From: Bettongia penicillata ogilbyi
Lineage: Eukaryota > Chordata > Mammalia > Diprotodontia > Potoroidae
Length of the DNA: 64,000 nt
Direction: 5' to 3'
NCBI GenBank assembly: GCA_023548195.1
Contig: JAJHZJ010000082.1
Coordinates: forward strand, 1,698,273 to 1,762,272
The notes under the pieces are model-generated. The model was not told the DNA's origin, ran no database searches, and was given only the letters and a program-made list of their open reading frames with translations. Of this stretch, positions 1-9,989 are shown piece by piece. The first letter of the stretch is position 1. Each line of letters opens with the position of its first letter. Both the position numbers and the translations under genes were made by a program.

Positions 1-500
1 CCTCCATCAACCAGCTCATCATTTCTTATATCTTAGGAGTATTCTATCACTAGCATATACCAAAGCTTATTTAGCCATTGCCCAGTTGAAGTATCATTTT
101 AGCCAATTTGATAGGTTCTCTGGCATAATTTTTGAGAATACAGCATTATCCCAATATCAATTTTTTAGGAAAGAGAGCTCACAGTAGGTACTTAGTGACT
201 GCTTACAGATCAAATGGCATAAAGTGATGTGTTCCAAGGGTATAAGTATCTCTAGAAACAGAAGGGAAGGGGTAAGATTTTAGGAAATAAAGAAAAAAGT
301 GAAAAACATGACCTCTTTGAAAAATTCAGCCTCCTCATTGTTGCTCTGAAGCATTGTGAGGCACAATCTATGAACCTGGCAGGAACTTGCATTTAGAATT
401 TCTCAGTTCCTGGGATAGAGAATGAGAAACGTCTCTTCAATTATATAGGAGAAACTGCTCCATTCAATTCCTTTCAAAATTACCGTTTTAACATGGTGAT
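1..500. other. Unique AT-rich DNA, no feature recognised
   Basis: No repeat family, splice-flanked open frame or RNA gene was recognised here. Short open frames in this stretch are not supported by any motif. Confidence 0.5.
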
Positions 501-508
501 TACTGCTG

Positions 509-563
<55 letters not shown>

Positions 564-577
564 TACTACTACTACTG
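501..577. repeat. (CTA)n trinucleotide microsatellite
   Basis: A nearly uninterrupted run of CTA/ACT triplets with one TTC interruption near 559. It creates an artificial poly-Ser frame on the minus strand and a poly-Thr frame on the plus strand, neither of which is a gene. Confidence 0.95.
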
Positions 578-770
578 GTATTATTACTATTATTACTCTG
601 AGCAAATTCGTACATCTGGAAGTAGATAAATATGTTGGATTGACAATAACATTCTTTGTGAGAATTTGGATGACTTAGAGCTACTGCATGTTTCCTAAAC
701 ATGGTACAAAAAAGACGAAACCCTGAGGTTGGTGACATCATGGAAAAAATAATAATTTATCTTGCTTTAG

Positions 771-803
771 TTGTGTGTATGTGTGTGTGTATGTATACAT
801 GTG
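771..803. repeat. Short (TG)n tract
   Basis: Alternating TG with ATGTATAC interruptions. The rest of 578-1375 is unique AT-rich sequence with nothing recognised. Confidence 0.8.
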
Positions 804-1375
804 CTATAAGTGAAACTCAATAGTTTCATCTACCTTGAATTTAAATGGTTAGAAAAGACAGAGCACTAATTCAACTTATACAAAAACAGCGCATCAATTT
901 CATACTTTTCTTAATTGTAAAATGAAATTAACCATATGAAATTTGCTTTTGCAAACTTTCAAGTATTATGTAAATGTGAGTTGTTAAGGTTATTGTCGTT
1001 ACTGCAGTTACATGGCAGCCTCATGAATAGGTGCAATTGACAACATCTTTTGGGGGCTGTCCCCCTTTCTCTCCTTCAGCTATTGATCACTGCCTCAAGT
1101 TCAGAATTTCATCCATTTATTTGAATAACTTTGATCCTTTTAGAATGAAAACCCTGGGGGAAAATGTTTGAATAAAAGACAATATCCTGGCTAAGCTAAG
1201 GTAAGCAATTTATCAGTCATTGCCAGGTTAGTTTGAATTAGTTTCTGATGTTTTTCTGAGAGTAGATTTAGATTGAAGAAAGTGGAAACATTTAACACCT
1301 GAGGTAGTGGCCAGAGAGCAATTACCGAGTGTGAAACAAAAAATGTTGGGGTTATCTGAGACCACTGGGAAGTGA

Positions 1376-1545
1376 TGAATTTGAAATCAGAAAATCTAGG
1401 TTGAAATCCTAGCTTTTCCATCCACTACCTCTGTGACCTTGAGCAAATCTCTTAACCGCCATGGGCCTCAGTTTCCTCCTCCAAAAAATTTGAGCTTGGA
1501 ATCCTTTAAGGTCCCTTCTAGTTCTAGAGCTATCATCCTGTTGAT
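1376..1545 (+). repeat. MIR-type CORE-SINE
   Basis: The order of landmarks matches MIR: 'gaaatcctagc', then 'tgtgaccttgagcaaatc', then 'cctcagtttcctc', then the 3' segment 'tttaaggtcccttctagttc'. A second MIR-like 3' tail ('accttccaacactaaatcc') lies at 1655-1690. This is an ancient mammalian SINE relic. Confidence 0.75.
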
Positions 1546-1829
1546 GGCTGGGTTAACTCAAGAGATCAGAAGAAAAGTCAGATGGGTGGCGAGTAGTTAC
1601 CCAGCAAAGAGTGGACGCGTGTGCTCTCTCTAATCTTATATGCAAATGACCTCGAAGGTACCTTCCAACACTAAATCCTATGTTCTGATATTGTCTGAAT
1701 ACAGACTGACACATAATATTTTTGACTTTCTCTTCTTCACTCTTTTTTTTTAAAACTCAAGTGTTCTTTTTTTTATTTTTTCTATTATTTATTTATTTAA
1801 CTTTTTACATTCATTTTCACAAAATTTTG

Positions 1830-2420
1830 GGTTCCAAATTTTCTCCCCTTTTATCGCCCCCCACCCCAATACCCCAAGCAATCTAATTTTCCCTATCTCC
1901 AATCTGCCCTCTCTTCTGTCATCCCTCCCATCTCTTGTCTCCATCTTCTCTTTTCTCCTGTAGGGCCAGATGACTTTCTATTCCTCATTAACTGTATGTC
2001 TTCTTTCCTAGTAGCAACAGCAATACTAGACAGTTGTTCCTAAAACTTTGAGTTCCAAATTCTCCCCATCCCTCCCTCCCCACCCATTCCCTTTGGGAAG
2101 GCAGGCAATTCAATATAGGCCATATCTGTGTAATTTTGCAAATGACTTCCCTGATAGTCGTGTTGTGTAAGACTAACTGAATTACCCTCCATCCTATTCT
2201 GCCCCTCATTGTTTCTCTTCTGTCTTTTGATCCTGTCCCTCCCCAAGTGTTGACTTCAAATTGCTCCCTCCTCCCTTTGCCCTCCCTTCCATCATCCCCC
2301 CCCCTTGCTTGTCTCCTTCTCCCCCACTTTCCTATACTGTAAGATAGGTTTTCATACCAAAATGAGTGTGCATTTTATTCCTTCCTTTAGTCAAATGTGA
2401 TGAGGGTAAACTTCTTGTTT
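1830..2420 (-). repeat. Two similar purine-rich 3'-UTR modules
   Basis: Read in sense (minus), the 3' UTR contains two related blocks. Each runs from a 'ggagaaggagacaag'- or 'gaagatggagacaag'-like start, through 'gatggaagggagggca', to 'ggggagaaatttggaac(t/c)c(a)aa'. The same doubled pattern occurs in the copy at 27.5-28.1 kb. L1 3' UTRs commonly hold a G-rich polypurine tract; the doubling is what I see here. Confidence 0.55.
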
Positions 2421-2608
2421 TTTTTTTTTTTCTCAGCTCTCCTCTTTATCCCTCCACTAAAAAGTCTCCTACTTGCCTCTAAAATGACATAAAATTGCCC
2501 CATTCCATTTCACCCTCTTTCCTCCCACTACATTTCTCTCTCACCATTTACCTTAATTTCTTTTAAGCTATGGTCCCATCCTATTCAATTCACTCTGTGC
2601 TCTCTGTC

Positions 2609-2669
2609 TCTGTGTGTGTGTGCATGTGTGTATGTGTGTGTGCGTGCATGCGTGTACGTGTGTGTGTGG
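2609..2669. repeat. TG/CA-rich microsatellite inside the half-L1
   Basis: An imperfect (TG)n with GCATG and CGTG interruptions, about 130-190 bp beyond the ORF1 stop in sense direction. The other half-L1 copies carry a CA tract in the corresponding position (27261-27297 and 30812-30900), so it was probably carried in the mobile element. Confidence 0.85.
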
Positions 2670-2802
2670 TCCCACCAACTACCCGGATACTGAAAAGTTT
2701 TAAGAGTTACAAATATTGTCTTTCCATGTAGAAATGTAAACAGTTCACTTCTGGTAAGTCCCTTAAGACTTCTCTTTGCTGTTTACTTTTTCATGCTTCT
2801 TC

Positions 2803-3852
2803 TCATTCTTGTGTTTGGAAGTCAAATTTTCTTTTCAGCTCTGGTCTTTTCATCAAGAATGATTGAAAGTCCTCTGTTTCATTGAAAGACCATATTTTCC
2901 CCTGAAGTATTATACTCAGTTTAGGTGGGTAGGTGATTCTTGGTTTGAGTCCTAGTTCCTTTGCCTTCTGGAATATCCTATTCCACGCCCTTTGATCTCT
3001 TAATGTAGAAGCTGCTAGATCTTGAGTTATCCTGATTGTATTTCCACAGTACTGAAATTGTTTCTTTCTAGCTGCTTGCAAGATTTTCTCCTTGAGCTGG
3101 GAGTTCTGGAATTTGGCCACAATGTTCCTAGGAGTTTCTCTTTTTGGGTCTCTTTCAGGTGGTGATCGATGGATTCTTTCAATACTTATTTTGCCCTCTG
3201 GTTCTAGAATGTCAGGGCAGTTTTCCTTGATAATTTCATGGAAGATGATGTCTAGGCTCTTTTTTTGATCATGACTTTCAGGTAGTCCCATAATTTTTAA
3301 ATTGTCTCTCCTGGATCTATTTTCCAGGTCAGTTGTTTTTCCCATGAGATATTTCACATTATCTTCCATTTTTTCATTCTTTTGGTTTTGTTTGGTGATT
3401 TCTTGGTTTCTCGTAAAGTCATTAGACTCTATCTGTTCCATTCTAATTTTGAGAGAACTATTTTCTTCAGTGAGCTTTTGAACCTCTTTTTCCATTTGGC
3501 TAATTCTGCTTTTGAAAGCATTTTTCTCCTCATTGGCTTTTTGAACCTCCTTTGCCAATTGAGTGAGCCTATTTTTCAAGGTGTTATTTTCTTCAGCATT
3601 TTTTTGGGTCTCCTTTACCAAGGTATTGACCCGTTTTTCATACTTTTCTTGCATGTCTTTCATTTCTCTTCCCAGCTTTTCCTCCACCTGTCTAACTTGC
3701 TTTTCAAAATCCTTTTTGAGCTCTTCCAAGGCCTGAGGCCATCTGACATCCCCCTGGGGTGTCTGGGGTACTGAGGCCCCGCCCTCCACATCTTTCCCTG
3801 ATGGCGAGAATACGTCCTCGTCATCAGATCCAAATGTTGGGATCATTTGCAT
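2803..3852 (-). CDS. L1/HAL1 ORF1 protein (RNA-binding chaperone), N-terminus frameshifted
   Basis: An open frame of 349 codons. L1 ORF1p forms trimers that coat the element RNA and act as a nucleic-acid chaperone in the cytoplasmic RNP. Visible regions are an acidic, Pro-rich N-terminus (1-40); a long heptad-patterned coiled coil (about 42-180) with EELKK and LTQLAKEVQK-type repeats; an RRM-like domain (about 181-275) with RRDNLKIMGLPE; and a C-terminal domain with RITYPPKLSI (305-314). The sequence ends RKFDFQTQE. The canonical start, seen in the copy at 45401 as MPRKRKQNKTIES, is disrupted here: the homologous ATG near 3900 is followed by a one-base insertion and a stop, so the open frame begins at a downstream Met. 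About 25 N-terminal residues are lost or shifted while the coiled coil, RRM and CTD stay open. No ORF2 follows. Whether it is translated is unknown. Confidence 0.85.
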   Translation of the reverse strand: MQMIPTFGSDDEDVFSPSGKDVEGGASVPQTPQGDVRWPQALEELKKDFEKQVRQVEEKLGREMKDMQEKYEKRVNTLVKETQKNAEENNTLKNRLTQLAKEVQKANEEKNAFKSRISQMEKEVQKLTEENSSLKIRMEQIESNDFTRNQEITKQNQKNEKMEDNVKYLMGKTTDLENRSRRDNLKIMGLPESHDQKKSLDIIFHEIIKENCPDILEPEGKISIERIHRSPPERDPKRETPRNIVAKFQNSQLKEKILQAARKKQFQYCGNTIRITQDLAASTLRDQRAWNRIFQKAKELGLKPRITYPPKLSIILQGKIWSFNETEDFQSFLMKRPELKRKFDFQTQE

Positions 3853-4342
3853 TTGTTGGAAAAAACTCTAAAGTCTTATTTTTCTTCCCTTTTCTAAGGC
3901 ATTTTCCCAGCCAGTTACTTGACTTCTGAGATTCCTGTCCACCCCCGCCTAGATCCACCCAGCTAGTGCTTGGGGTCTGAGGTTCAAATGGGCTTTCCGC
4001 AGCAAGCTTTAGTTCTGGTGCTGGGGTGGGGGCAGGGCCGCCTCCCAGGCTCAGCTCCCTCAGGGGCTTTATGCAGAGGCCTTCAGCAGTGGAGCAGGGT
4101 GGCACAGGGCCGTCTCGCAGGCTCAGCTCCCTCAGGTTGTTTATGCATAGACCTTCCGTAATGAAGATCCTGCCTGCTGCTGGGGGAGTGCCGGGTGGCC
4201 ACAGCCGCTGCTGCCTCCGCTGCCGCCCACGCCTCTGCCTCCGCTGCTTCCTGCCCCGTCTCTGCCGCCGCCGCTTCCTCCCGAGGGGGCCTGAGTCACG
4301 GAGACACTCCACTCCCCTCCTCCAGCCAGCCGTCTCTCTCAC
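3824..4342 (-). other. Upstream ORF through the 72-bp units of the half-L1 5' UTR
   Basis: A 172-codon open frame on the element's sense strand that overlaps the ORF1 start. Because 72 is a multiple of 3, each unit adds 24 in-frame residues with a GLCI(K/N)(P/N)LRELSL core. The copy at 45509-45904 has the same frame open with three such repeats. The N-terminal halves differ (Arg-rich here, Ala/Glu-rich there) because of indels in a CCGCCTCTG-type minisatellite at about 4195-4290. Other frames of this GC-rich DNA are also open, so coding is not established. Confidence 0.3.
4033..4176 (-). repeat. Two tandem 72-bp units in the 5' UTR
   Basis: The motif 'cagggccg(c/t)ct' recurs exactly 72 bp apart (4033 and 4105). 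It is followed each time by 'ggctcagctccctcagg', then 'ttatgca(g/t)ag' and 'ccttc'. The copy at 45.6 kb has three units with the same period. Tandem promoter units ('monomers') are known in L1 5' UTRs of rodents, and these may play a similar role; that is inference. Confidence 0.8.
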
Positions 4343-4630
4343 TGACCTGTAGCTTCTGTGGGTGGAGGGACTTTCCCGGCTGCTGGAGCTTCCGTCCCTG
4401 AAGCCTGCTCAGGTCAGCTTCTCTGGGGCCACGACCAGGGCAGCGCTGGGGGTGGGGTCTGCTTTCCGGAGCACGACGGACCCTGGGGACGGGTCTCCAG
4501 GGCTCTCTGGCATGGGAATCTCTTCCACTCTGGATCTGCACACCTTTCAGTGATCCAAAATTTATGCGGATCTCTTTTTACATTAATTCTATGGGCTGTG
4601 GGTTGGAGCTTGTAAATGTGCGTCCTTCTA

Positions 4631-4644
4631 CTCCGCCATCTTGG
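4631..4644 (-). promoter_or_regulatory. YY1-like site at the half-L1 5' end
   Basis: The sense strand reads CCAAGATGGCGGAG within about 30 bp of the element's first base. It matches the AAGATGGCGGC-type YY1 site known to set the start of human L1 transcription. The following 500 bp is GC- and CpG-rich. Binding in this species is inferred. Confidence 0.55.
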
Positions 4645-4829
4645 CTCTGCCCACTGTCAAAACTCAAGTGTTCTAGTACAAAATGACTAATCTGGAAATA
4701 TTTTACATGATTGTACATGCACAATCTATATCAGATCCCCATCCCAGGGAGGGGGCAAGGGAGGAAGGGATGGAGAGATAAAATTTGGAACTCAAAACTT
4801 TAAAAAATCTTAAAAAAAGGTTTTATTAA

Positions 4830-7800
4830 GTAATTGTGGAAAATGAAATATGATATTAAATCCTATGATCTTCAGCTTGGAGAAGGATTAACCAGTGTGT
4901 GTAGGACTAATCAGATTGCTGTATTGTTCTGGCTTTTGCCAAAAAAAGAATAATTTAGGGAGGGAAGAAATAAAAAAAAAAGGTAAAACAAACTTCTAAA
5001 TTTTGGACACTGTGACTTTCTTTTACTGAATGCTCAGGAGAGGTTGAAACTCCTTTTGTGTTACGGATTTTTGTTTTATCCTTAAGCTATGACATAACAG
5101 GGAATGTAAAAGACATATTGTTAAACTTTATGTTGTCTCTTGAGTCAGCAACAAAGGATTTCAGGGGGAGCTCAGTGATAGAGAGAACCTATATTAATTC
5201 CTGCATCAAGTACACCCAACCCACTATACATAATGGGATACACCCAGGCAGCAGACATCGATTCTTGTGTATTTCAGGGCAGGAAAGAATAAAAAAAATA
5301 AAACATAAAACAAATCTCAGAAACTGGATAGAATGAGTAGGGGAGGAGGAATCAGGGGAAAGCAATTGACCCCCTAATCTACAGCAGGACCCCTCTCTTT
5401 TTCCTAAGGGTAACAAAGCAACTTCTAGGATACAATTGATGGATTCCTGCCATTGAGGAGGGCTTGTCTGGGAGCAAAAGTCACGCTCATTATAGATGAG
5501 TTTATGTTTTGCTGGGAACTGAACTGAAAGTTCCTTTATACATTCACCCTTCCCTAAAACCTTTAGGAAAACTCTTAGATGGAACATATTAAATAGGTGT
5601 AATTAAAAATGCCACTTTCTTCTTACCCTCCCTTTCCCCTTCATAAGTATCACTGAACATTTTACCAGAGTAGGATGAGTATGCAGTGGGGGATATTGAG
5701 GGAAGACACAGACAAGCAGGCAAAGAAAGTCACTGTGTCAGAACAGGAGGGAATGGATGAAACTAAATCGTTCGAAGACAAAAAGAAATCCCAAGTCTTC
5801 ATCTGGGGCTGATATGTGCTGTCATATAAGGGATAATTATATCTAGGGGCTGGGGGGAGGGTGAGGGAGTGGCAGAATGTTTGCTACAATTAAATATAAT
5901 TAGCTTCAGAAGCTGGTGGCTATTTCAACCTTCACCTCACTACACAATTAGCAGAGAACTTGAATCTTCTGAGATAGCCCAAAAGGAAGAGGGCTTTTTC
6001 TCTTCTCCTTGGGAATCACCACCAGGGTAATGGATGAGATGATCTTCCTACCTATTACATGATATATCATTTGCACCAGTGCCTCTAAGACACTAATAAA
6101 GAGAAAACTCAATAGTATTGGCATGATAAAGTGAAAGCTATTAATAAGGAGAGAGAGTTCATCATACTCATTAGATTTGAGTGTATTGGAAAGAGCACAG
6201 TATGTTATGGGGTTGGCAAAATTATATTACAAGGCCAATCAATTTCTATATGGAGTTTTTGTTAGTGAGTAATTAGTACAAATAATGCTGACTATATTTA
6301 AATAGTGTGGATACCGAGGAAAATAGAGGAGGAGATGATAGGAAACAGATGGATCATTTAATTTATTTCTCAATTACAGCTGACACATTGGGTACAAAAA
6401 TCTGCAAGTCATCTATTTTTTTATGGTCCATTTTACAGCTGTGTTTATTGTTATAATAAATAAATACATTATCTCATTAGGCCAGCATTGGAGAAGATTT
6501 GTAACTAAAAACACCCACACACCAGCAAAGATGGTCTCAAATGAAACCCCAACCCAGGAAGGAGTTCATATGCCTGAAGAAAGCCCAGTAATGGAACCCA
6601 TGTTGGCAATAAAGTCACTGGCAAAGACAGTCATTCTCAGCAATGGGGGATGTGTTGCTCACAGGTAGGGGTTATCAGTGGTGGGCAAAGTTTTCCCTTC
6701 CCTATCATCCTTCTAATAATAGATCCACACTTGGAAATCTATGTTTCCTAGTAACCAATGTGCATCGCAAATGACCATCCGGGATGCAGATGGGTAATAA
6801 AGTTTATTACACTCAATTTTAGACTCTCTTTGTAGCTGGCAGTGATGTAGGGATGGGGTGTGTGTGGTATCAGAGCCAACCACTGATGCTGTATTTAAAG
6901 CTTTTAAAATTATAGTTCCTTGGACTGGAAGAAACATGGTCTTGATTCTCATTTGAAGAGCTGGCTCCCTGCCTGTCACTTTCTTCTGGTGTCATACCAA
7001 TTGGGAATTGGGATAGGGAATAGAGTGAATTCATCAAGTGTAAAAGTATGTATAGAGTGCAAGTGACTGATCTGGTGTCTTATCCCCATTTTTGATAGAC
7101 ATCTCTATGTGTGATTTTTGTATATGACTAGGTCATGTATGAAAGCTAAGTCCTTCATATTGCCCTCACTGCTTTCAACATGTTTCATAAAAGGAAGTAG
7201 GAAAGAATTTTAACACATGTGAACGATGGGCTTTTTGACTCTAGATTACGTACTATATTGGCTGATAACCACCTCAAGAATATATCATTGTCTGAAGGGC
7301 AATGTGGCATGGAATGTATATCAGGGTTTTTTGTTTTTATTTTTTTCGGAAAAGGAGCAAATCAAGTTCTACATGGATTTCTCTCTTAGTATGAATTTCT
7401 TGATTTCTACACCCCCATCTCCCTATCAAAGGTCCTATTTAACTTAAGATAAAATTTAGCAAATTGATCCTTGGATTTCACTTGCTTGAATGTAACTTTC
7501 CCCTCATAGGTATTTACTCCTAAAAATCACTACTTCTGAATAGCATCTCTTTTCTCACACACCATGAGTTGAGCCATCCCCATGGATTCTCAGCCCTTGA
7601 GGTAAAAGTAGCCAGTTATAACAGTGGGAGTCCACTTAAAGAAAATGGTCTTGGAGGTTCTTTGAGTAGCGATATGAATCTACCTTCAATTTTCTACAAT
7701 GTTTTTTTTAAGGGATGATGGGCTTAAGACAAAATTTACATCTCCGGGATTGTTCCTCCTGCAAAGACATGTTTCCTCAGGTATTGATAGGGCAACATTG

Positions 7801-8340
7801 TCTATCCCATTCAGAATAAACATAGACATTAAGACAACACAGATTTACATACCTGGCTCATTTCCATCAATGCCAATATTTGCCAGTTTCCAAGATTTAG
7901 AACTTTGCTAAGGTCTTCAACCCCAGGTGGCTAAAAAGCATATTAAAAAGTGAAGGTTCTGATGCTGGAAAGCCATATATATTTACAAGGGATGCCCAGG
8001 GCAGAAGCTCCCATTGGCAGGCCATCCTCTGCAGTTCAGTCATGTGTAGAAGTACCCTATCCTGATGTCAAGATTACAGAGAGAAAGCCAATTTGCTGAG
8101 AGGATTATCAGAGGTGGAGACCACGAACAACCAAAGACTCTCAGATCTTGTAAACTCATTTGCTTTGAAGTCAGGGCTTAATTTTCTAGTGAGGCAAGTT
8201 TGTAATGGCGACATCAAGGGTAAAGATATAGCTCTTTGAGACTGAATGTGAGAAAGCAGAAATTTTTGGCAATGGTCCTAAGTAGGATTAGGGTCTTCCT
8301 GGCTCTGATCTTACATAAAGTGTTTGAGAGGATAAAGGCA
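4830..8340. other. Unique DNA without recognised features
   Basis: AT-rich intergenic-looking sequence. I see no transposon family, no RNA gene and no coding motif. Open frames near 5189-5587, 6713-6979 and 7226-7447 have no recognisable domain and look like chance. Confidence 0.5.
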
Positions 8341-8356
8341 GAAACTGTGAGCTTAC

Positions 8357-8411
8357 CTGCTTCTCTCATCTCACTAATAATGACAAGATTACCCACCGTG
8401 TTATCCAGCTC
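8357..8411 (-). other. Exon-like 55-bp segment A (candidate duplicated exon)
   Basis: On the minus strand this segment is preceded by TTTCAG and followed by GTAAGC, so it has plausible splice acceptor and donor. The only frame open through it reads ELDNTVGNLVIISEMREA. A homologous 55-bp segment with the same signals lies at 11447-11501. I do not recognise the protein. It could be an exon of an unidentified minus-strand gene, or two copies of an unclassified old repeat. Confidence 0.3.
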
Positions 8412-8944
8412 CTGAAATCACACCTGAGTTGTACACGGGAAGAAAAAAAAATTGTCATTGGAAATGATTGACCTAGCTGCCACCCTTCCCCTACAGAAAT
8501 TTCTGCTTGGAGTAGGATCTGGATGGCTATTCTGGACACTGACTTCCTTCCAGGTTTTCTGGAAAATTACTCAGAGAAGATGGAATGTCTATACGGCAAG
8601 GCAATCCTCACTTTACCTTGTTTGCCTGACCAAGCCAGGTTATTCAGCAGCAGGGCAGATCCGCTGAATGTGCCCTCTGCTAATAACACCAGTAAAGGTT
8701 ACACCTAGGGCTTTTCTCAGCAGAGTTTTGTTGGGTCTTTCTGGACAGGACTTATGTGGAAAGGCAGCTGGAAACAACGCAAGAGGTTTGGAAGGAAAGG
8801 AAGGGACTTGATGCAAAAACTAGCTTCTGTCCCAGCTCCTCTGAGAAGCAGGTTTGGAGCACTGTATGTATCATTCATTAAAAAATGCAATTCAGGGAAT
8901 AGGTAGAAAGCACATATGAGTCTCATTTGCTTTTCTGGTGTTAT

Positions 8945-9325
8945 TTCTTATTTTGTTGTTATTTCGTTAATCAGTCATATGTGACTCTTCCCAAGCCCAT
9001 TGGGATTTTACTGGCTAAGATAATGGAGTGGGGGGCAACCAGGTGGATTGTTGGATAGAACAGCCCTAAAGTCAGGAGGATCTGAGTTCAAATATGACCT
9101 CAGAAACTTCCTGGCTATGTGACTCTGGGCAAGTCACTTAATCCTGGTTGCCTCAAAAAAAAAAAAAAAGATAATGGAGTTGTTTACCATTCCCTGAGGC
9201 AAACAGGGTTAAGTGGCTTGACAGGGATGACACATCTAGCAAGGGTCTGAGGCCAGATTTGAACTCATGAAGTGGAGGTTTTATAACTCCAAGCCCAGCA
9301 TTCATATCCAATGTGCCACCTCTCC
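8945..9325 (-). repeat. MAR1/MON-type CORE-SINE, interrupted
   Basis: The pieces 8945-9029 and 9181-9325 join into one SINE in minus orientation. In plus-strand order: 'tcagtcatatgtgactctt', 'tgggattttactggc', 'aggcaaacagggttaagtg', 'ggccagatttgaactc', 'atgtgccacctc'. A younger SINE (9030-9167) is inserted in the middle. An almost identical layout occurs at 63595-63828. Confidence 0.75.
9030..9167 (+). repeat. Young tRNA-headed marsupial SINE with poly(A) tail
   Basis: The head 'gggcaaccaggtgga' is followed by 'gtcaggaggatctgagttc', 'ctgggcaagtcacttaa' and a 3' A tract. It is flanked by a perfect 13-bp TSD (aagataatggagt, 9017-9029 and 9168-9180). The poly(A) tail and TSD are those of L1-driven mobilisation. 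It lands inside the older SINE at 8945-9325. Confidence 0.85.
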
Positions 9326-9344
9326 TCTATATAATGATAGGGGA

Positions 9345-9600
9345 AAGGGAAAAACATTTATATAGTGCCTACGATGTGCCTGGTAATATGCGGAGTACTT
9401 TATAAATATTGCCTTATTTATGCTTAAAACAATCTTGTGATGTAAGTGCTGTTAGGATTCCTAATTTACAGTTGAGGAAACTGAGGCAAGCAGAGGTTAA
9501 GTGACTTGTCTAAAGTCACACAGCTAATGAGTGTCTGAATTTGGATCTGAACTTAGGTTTTCCTGATTTCCAGGCCCAATGCTTTATCCACTACTCCATG
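9345..9600 (-). repeat. MIR
   Basis: Reverse-orientation MIR landmarks: 'tttacagttgaggaaactg', 'gaggttaagtgacttg', 'gtcacacagctaatgag', 'ccactactccatgac'. Confidence 0.85.
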
Positions 9601-9835
9601 ACTGTTAACATACTCATTTAAAGTTTGAAAAGTGTTTTACAAATACTATTACTATACTGATTCTAACAACAAGTCTCATTTCCATTTTACAGCTGAAGGA
9701 AATGAGGCAAACAGAGGTTAAGTGACTTATCCAGGTGCACACAGTGAGTAAGTATTTGAAGCAGAATCTGAGTATAGGTTTTCCTGTCTCTAAATCTAGC
9801 ATTGTAGTCACGTAGCTGTCTGGAAATCCCTTATC
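9601..9835 (-). repeat. MIR, second copy adjacent
   Basis: The same reverse MIR order as its left neighbour ('ttttacagctgaaggaaat', 'agaggttaagtgactta', 'cacacagtgagtaag'). It is a separate insertion rather than a continuation, since the core occurs twice. Confidence 0.8.
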
Positions 9836-9989
9836 TAGTCAAACTGAGCTGCTTGTCCTTCCCTGTACGCCATAGTTCATTTTCCACCTCTACATCTTGG
9901 CATAGATGCTCACTCATATTTATAGTGAGCATCTTTCTCAATCCTGCCTTGTGTAATCACTAGTTTCCTTAAAGACACAACTCAGTCCT

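Larger units (their letters stand above)
1768..4658 (-). mobile_element. HAL1-like (half-L1) retrotransposon, copy 1, nearly intact
   Basis: A 2.9-kb element on the minus strand bounded by a perfect 16-bp target-site duplication (aaaactcaagtgttct at 1752-1767 and 4659-4674). In sense order it has an L1-type 5' end (gggcagagccaagatggcgg), a GC-rich 5' UTR with tandem 72-bp units, ORF1 (2803-3852), a CA-rich tract, purine-rich 3' UTR modules and an A-rich tail at 1768-1800. No endonuclease or reverse transcriptase sequence lies between ORF1 and the tail, whereas the L1 at 33-39 kb has about 3.6 kb of ORF2. This is the architecture of half-L1 elements known from mammals, which depend on L1 ORF2p in trans. 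The perfect TSD, the intact 5' end and the long open ORF1 indicate a fairly recent insertion. Alternative: an L1 that lost ORF2 by deletion. The same structure in two further copies argues against that. Confidence 0.85.
1723..4825 (+). mobile_element. Older L1 3'-UTR fragment, split by the half-L1 insertion
   Basis: The pieces 1723-1767 and 4675-4825 join into a typical L1 3' end of this genome. The order is a 'ctttctcttcttc' stretch, 'tagtacaaaatgacta', 'cctatatcagat'-like sequence, a G-rich purine tract, and 'aaaatttggaactcaaaa'. The same order is seen in reverse in the L1 at 33.2-33.5 kb. The half-L1 at 1768-4658 sits inside it, so this fragment is older. Confidence 0.65.

Noticed and set aside
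403..741. Ser-rich and Thr-rich open frames on both strands
   Set aside because: Produced entirely by the (CTA)n microsatellite.
3382..3774. 130-codon hydrophobic plus-strand open frame
   Set aside because: It is the antisense shadow of the half-L1 ORF1 coiled coil; Lys/Glu-rich codons read backwards give Phe/Leu.
3970..4615. Several GC-rich plus-strand open frames
   Set aside because: They run antisense through the half-L1 5' UTR. Stop codons are rare in this GC-rich DNA in all frames.
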